Positions 60,936-64,000 of a stretch of DNA of 64,000 nucleotides are shown here, in pieces (the first letter of the stretch is position 1; the number at the start of each line of letters is the position of its first letter). A program made the translations under genes and the position numbers. Below the pieces are notes generated by a model that saw nothing but the letters and a program-made list of their open reading frames with translations, searched no databases and was not told where the DNA came from. This DNA comes from CAUPWF01 sp963515125. Its GTDB lineage: Bacteria; Bacillota; Clostridia; Lachnospirales; Lachnospiraceae. The DNA is taken from assembly GCA_052116865.1 (NCBI GenBank), contig JBQKKG010000007.1, positions 159,697 to 223,696 on the forward strand, given 5' to 3'.

Positions 60936-61704
60936 TCAAAGTACAACCGATAAACTGATTGAAATGCGTCTTACTGCAATGGCAGATGCATTCCGGATCC
61001 AAATGAATGATAAAACAATGAAGGAAGTTCCATTTGAAGATCGATTTGGCATGCTGGTAGATGTTGAATATACAAGCCGGAAGAACAATCGTTTAAAACG
61101 CCTGATTCATCATGCCGAGTTGGAGCAGTCTGATGTATGCATTGCTGGAATTGACTACACATCCGGACGAAAGCTGAACAAATCTCTTATCAACCGTCTG
61201 GCCACTTGTGAGTATATCGCTGAGTACCGAAATATTTTCATCACCGGTGCAACCGGAAGCGGCAAGACCTACATGGCCTGTGCTTTTGGAATGGAAGCCT
61301 GCAAACAGTATTTCACTGTCAAGTACATCAGACTCCCAGATCTATTACTGGATCTTGAATCGGCCAGAAACGATGGCTGCTTCGCAAAGGTAATTAGCAA
61401 ATATACAAAACCGCTTCTTCTCATCATAGATGAGTGGCTGCTGTTGAAACTGAATGAACCAGAATCAAAGAACCTATTTGAATTAATTCACAAACGCAGG
61501 AAAAAATCTTCTACCATTTTTTGTTCTCAATTCCGGGAAGAAGGCTGGTATGAACGACTTGGTGGGAATGATAATCCGCTGGCTGATGCAATCATGGACA
61601 GAATTGTCTATGATGCATACAAGATCAACATTGAAAGTGTTGATCCATCAAAAGATATCTCAATGAGAGAAGTCTTTGGTATGGATATGGATCAGGCACA
61701 GTAA
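60928..61704 (+). CDS. istB: IS21-family helper ATPase IstB
   Basis: The 258-residue AAA+ protein regulates IstA and target choice. Walker A is GATGSGKT (in NIFITGATGSGKTYMAC) and Walker B is LLLIIDEW. AGGAGG precedes the ATG at 60928 within the end of istA, giving coupled translation. Full length. Confidence 0.95.
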   Translation: MINQSTTDKLIEMRLTAMADAFRIQMNDKTMKEVPFEDRFGMLVDVEYTSRKNNRLKRLIHHAELEQSDVCIAGIDYTSGRKLNKSLINRLATCEYIAEYRNIFITGATGSGKTYMACAFGMEACKQYFTVKYIRLPDLLLDLESARNDGCFAKVISKYTKPLLLIIDEWLLLKLNEPESKNLFELIHKRRKKSSTIFCSQFREEGWYERLGGNDNPLADAIMDRIVYDAYKINIESVDPSKDISMREVFGMDMDQAQ

Positions 61705-61770
61705 CTATTAATAATTGGTGACTCCGTTAGTCCGGACTGGTGGCTCTCGCCACACCGGACAGGCGGCTCC

Positions 61771-62042
61771 GCCTCAACGTAATATTCATTTCATAATCAG
61801 TAAGAAAATCCGCCATAGTAAATTGATAATTTTCAGGCATGTTTTTATTTTTACTTTCTGTTGCATAGCTTGTACTTATCAATTTTTTTAAGCCTAATCT
61901 CTCAAAGTTCTGTGCAAAGAACCTCGTAAAATTTGACCATTCAGGGTCGTCACAAGGAAGTAAAACTATCTTATCCTTAAATGTATCAGGATTATATTCA
62001 AGATATGCGTTCATTTCCTTTTGTATATCTTCAAACTGAGTG
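61771..62042 (-). pseudogene. EcoRI-type adenine methyltransferase, N-terminal part
   Basis: The frame opens TQFEDIQKEMNAYLEYNP and contains DDPEWSNFTRFFAQNFERLGLKKLI, split here, the conserved start of EcoRI-like methylases. It lacks the first dozen or so residues: the frame breaks at about 62042 where other DNA begins. The right end runs into the IS21 terminal repeat. Confidence 0.82.
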
Positions 62043-62081
62043 GGAAATTATTATTTTCGAGCTGATATATAGTTGAATACA

Positions 62082-62121
62082 CAAAAGAGGTGCGTAGCTT
62101 GAAGCTGCCGCACCTCTTTTG
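62082..62121. terminator. Strong hairpin right of the methylase fragment
   Basis: 13-base perfect arms CAAAAGAGGTGCG/CGCACCTCTTTTG (62082-62094, 62109-62121) with a small inner AGCTT/GAAGCT pairing. It may be a terminator or an end structure of the unknown element that truncated the methylase. Confidence 0.65.
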
Positions 62122-62222
62122 CATAAGATATAAAACCTTATTTTCAAATTACTCAAAAATCATCGGCTGTTTATCTGCCGGAAACATTGCAACTACAACT
62201 GCAAATAAAACAACTAACAATA

Positions 62223-62486
62223 CATCATAACTACAGATACAACTCTAGTTTTCCAAGAGATAGTCTCAAGTGGATTAAACTATTTAAGCTTAGAACTCGA
62301 ATCGAAAGAACTATTTCGCAAATCAAAAATTTTGTTCAAATTAGATCTTTAAAAATTCAAAATACTAAATCACTTAAGTCAGAAATTGTTTTAGCTTTTA
62401 TATCTCAACTAATTGCATTTATTTTGCTTTATCATGTAAAAGATGGTTTTAAAAATCCTTTAGCGATTAAAGCGCTATCTGCTTAA
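62223..62486 (+). pseudogene. Transposase C-terminal remnant
   Basis: Residues such as FPRDSLKWIKLFKLRTRIERT and VQIRSLKIQ look like the C-terminal end of an IS1182/IS4-type DDE transposase, with the ER-T-x-S element. No start or catalytic Asp residues precede it. It is a fragment of a decayed IS. Confidence 0.6.
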
Positions 62487-62627
62487 TATATTCTTGCAAT
62501 ATGGCTGCCGCCTTTATTTATTATGCTCTAATTTAAGTGTTTTAAAGAGTATTGTGAATTAATATCTCTTTTTTCTTTCTTTTATAACTTTTTTATCTAA
62601 AATTACATTTTGCAACTATCTATTATC

Positions 62628-63899
62628 TTATAATTTAAAACTTAGAACCCCTATCTTTAACCTTCCTGCACTTTCATTTGCATTATTTGACAAGTTCATT
62701 ATATTTCCAGACTTGTTTACTATTTCTGCTACTCTCCCTGCTACATCTGTGATCCCTTGTGCCCCTTGTGTAGATGCTACTGCAACGCTGTCTATTACTC
62801 TTAATATTTCTTGTACTGATACTAGTGTTTCTTCCGATAATTTATTTAAATCAGATGATAATTGATTAAAGAAATCAGCATCCTGACTATAATCTTGGCT
62901 TGTCTTTACTAATACTTCATAGTCTGCCATAATCCTTGTATCCATAAAATCTATTACATAATTTGAACCACTAATTAATTCCTCAACAGATGAAACGATA
63001 ACCCCTGTTTTATCTTGAATTTTACTGATTGCCACCTTAGAATCTTCAGCAAGTTTTCGAATCTCATCTGCTACAACACTGAATCCCCTCCCTGCTTCAC
63101 CTGCCCTTGCCGCTTCTATAGCTGCATTAAGTGCCAATAAATTAGTTTGATCTGTAATTTCTTTTATTGATTCAGCCAACATATTTATTTCCTCTATAGC
63201 CTTTGCTTTTTCAATAGATAATCTTAGATTCTTGCTTGTTTCTGCAATTAATTTTTTAGTTTCAATTTGATTTGTCTCCGCACTATTTTTAACTTCTTTC
63301 GCCTTTTGACTAATAAGCAATGCCTTCTCAGAACCATCACTTGCCTTATTAGAAACATTACTTATATTTGATTCTATTTGAAGGGATGTTGCGGCCATTT
63401 CCTCAGATGCAGCTGCAGTCTCCTCCATACTAGCTGATAATTCTTCAACATTACTTGATATACCTTCTATATCAAAATTCAATTCGCTTATATTGTTGTC
63501 AATACTCTTTTCTATTCCCTCTATATTATTAACCTCACTTATAATATTTCCTATTAGCCCTGTCATATCGCTTCTAGTTTTTGATATAGCTTCTGATAGT
63601 TTCCCTATCTCTGAACTATTATGAGCAATGTTGTTTTCAAAGGTTAAATCCCCACTGGCAAGGGCCAACATCATATCTTTAAATTTAATAAGGGGTTTAA
63701 TAACCATTGTTGTAGAGTATATTAGGTTAGATAAATTTATAATTGCTAAGAGGATAACTGTTATAATTAAATATGATATTCCCTTAGTTACATCGTCTAT
63801 CTCCTTTTGAAACTCTTTTTCAATCCTATTATTCATAGTCTCTTGGAACTCATCTACATAGCTCATTATTTTTTCAACATAGCCATCATATTGACCTAG
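62628..63899 (-). pseudogene. Methyl-accepting chemotaxis protein, N-terminally truncated
   Basis: The frame encodes a membrane segment (about 33-55 from the inner ATG at 63866), a HAMP-type linker, and the full signalling domain with the hairpin tip LNAAIEAARAGEAGRGFSVVA and a C-terminal methylation helix. It remains open up to 63899 and then meets UGA, beyond which unrelated DNA with hairpins begins. The first membrane segment and extracytosolic sensor are lost, so it is a broken receptor unless a short form is made from 63866. Confidence 0.8.
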
Positions 63900-63938
63900 T
63901 CAAGCATTTTTGTAACACTAGTGTATAAAATTTCTTAC

Positions 63939-63958
63939 GCTGCACGACATCGTGCAGC
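63939..63958. other. Hairpin at the right window edge
   Basis: GCTGCACGA/TCGTGCAGC perfect 9-base arms with a 2-base centre lie in the sequence that replaced the start of the chemotaxis receptor. It may be the end of another insertion sequence that continues beyond the window. No gene is visible in 63900-64000. Confidence 0.5.
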
Positions 63959-64000
63959 ATAAGGTGTAAGTCCACCGTTTGCACGATGTGGTCTTACGTG

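Larger units (their letters stand above)
59187..61770 (+). mobile_element. IS21-family insertion sequence
   Basis: Ends: GAGCCACCTGTCCGG on the left (about 59188-59202) and its imperfect complement CCGGACAGGCGGCTC on the right (61755-61769). Further in, AGAGCCACC and GTCCGGACTA-type copies repeat, and the left end has several ATTCCGG units, as expected for the multiple terminal repeats of IS21. It carries istA and istB and splits a methylase gene. A target duplication could not be identified. Confidence 0.88.

Noticed and set aside
1..64000. tRNA, rRNA or classic metabolite riboswitches
   Set aside because: No cloverleaf, rRNA segment or known aptamer core was recognised on either strand; a covariance-model search would be needed to exclude weak ones.

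Overview
The window reads as the chromosome of a low-GC, spore-former-type Firmicute, most likely of the Lachnospiraceae or a close relative. The grounds are strong AGGAGG ribosome binding sites, a V-type ATPase, a CIRCE-controlled hsp20, a BirA-controlled bioB-bioY pair, a Clostridia-type tad pilus locus, and Clostridia-type integrative elements. No rRNA, tRNA or CRISPR array was recognised.

Bases 1-18,030 are ordinary core genome. They hold V-type ATPase subunits A, B and D; a 48-residue peptide gene missed by size cut-offs; glgB; a large TPR/acidic/P-loop protein; bioB-bioY with a textbook BirA operator overlapping the promoter; an ECF sigma factor with a membrane-anchored beta-propeller protein; an aconitase-superfamily hydratase with a CdaR/PucR-type regulator; and hsp20.

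Bases 18,110-30,472 form an integrated island with direct 21-bp ends. Its core lies inside the CIRCE operator and contains the -35 hexamer of the hsp20 promoter, so the promoter survives integration. The island carries a tyrosine integrase, an Xis-like protein, a hairpin-rich non-coding stretch, a DarTG toxin-antitoxin pair, a ~2,165-residue SWIM/transglutaminase-like/SF1 helicase/nuclease protein, a membrane protein with a SAP-like segment, and an XRE regulator. It looks like a phage-defence island.

Bases 30,473-35,500 are a second accretion layer: decayed mobilisation, primase and VirE genes, followed by an array in which four copies of a ~40-bp repeat each follow directly after a stop codon and separate unrelated small genes. 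This has an integron-like cassette layout without a recognisable integron integrase.

Bases 35,750-51,400 return to core genome: pgi, mtnN, a TSCPD protein, a 167-bp long palindromic element, murG, an ECF sigma factor, a HIT protein, a soluble histidine kinase, a rhomboid protease and a tad pilus locus. The tad locus is decaying: tadA is cut by an insertion, and the prepilin peptidase and the DUF5702 gene each carry an in-frame UGA.

Bases 51,400-64,000 are mobile again. A mobilisable element encodes a family-B DNA polymerase, MobC, a MOB relaxase and a membrane coiled-coil protein whose gene overlaps the relaxase gene by 434 bp. It is followed by an EcoRI-type adenine methylase split by an IS21-family element, a transposase remnant, and a chemotaxis receptor truncated at its N-terminus.
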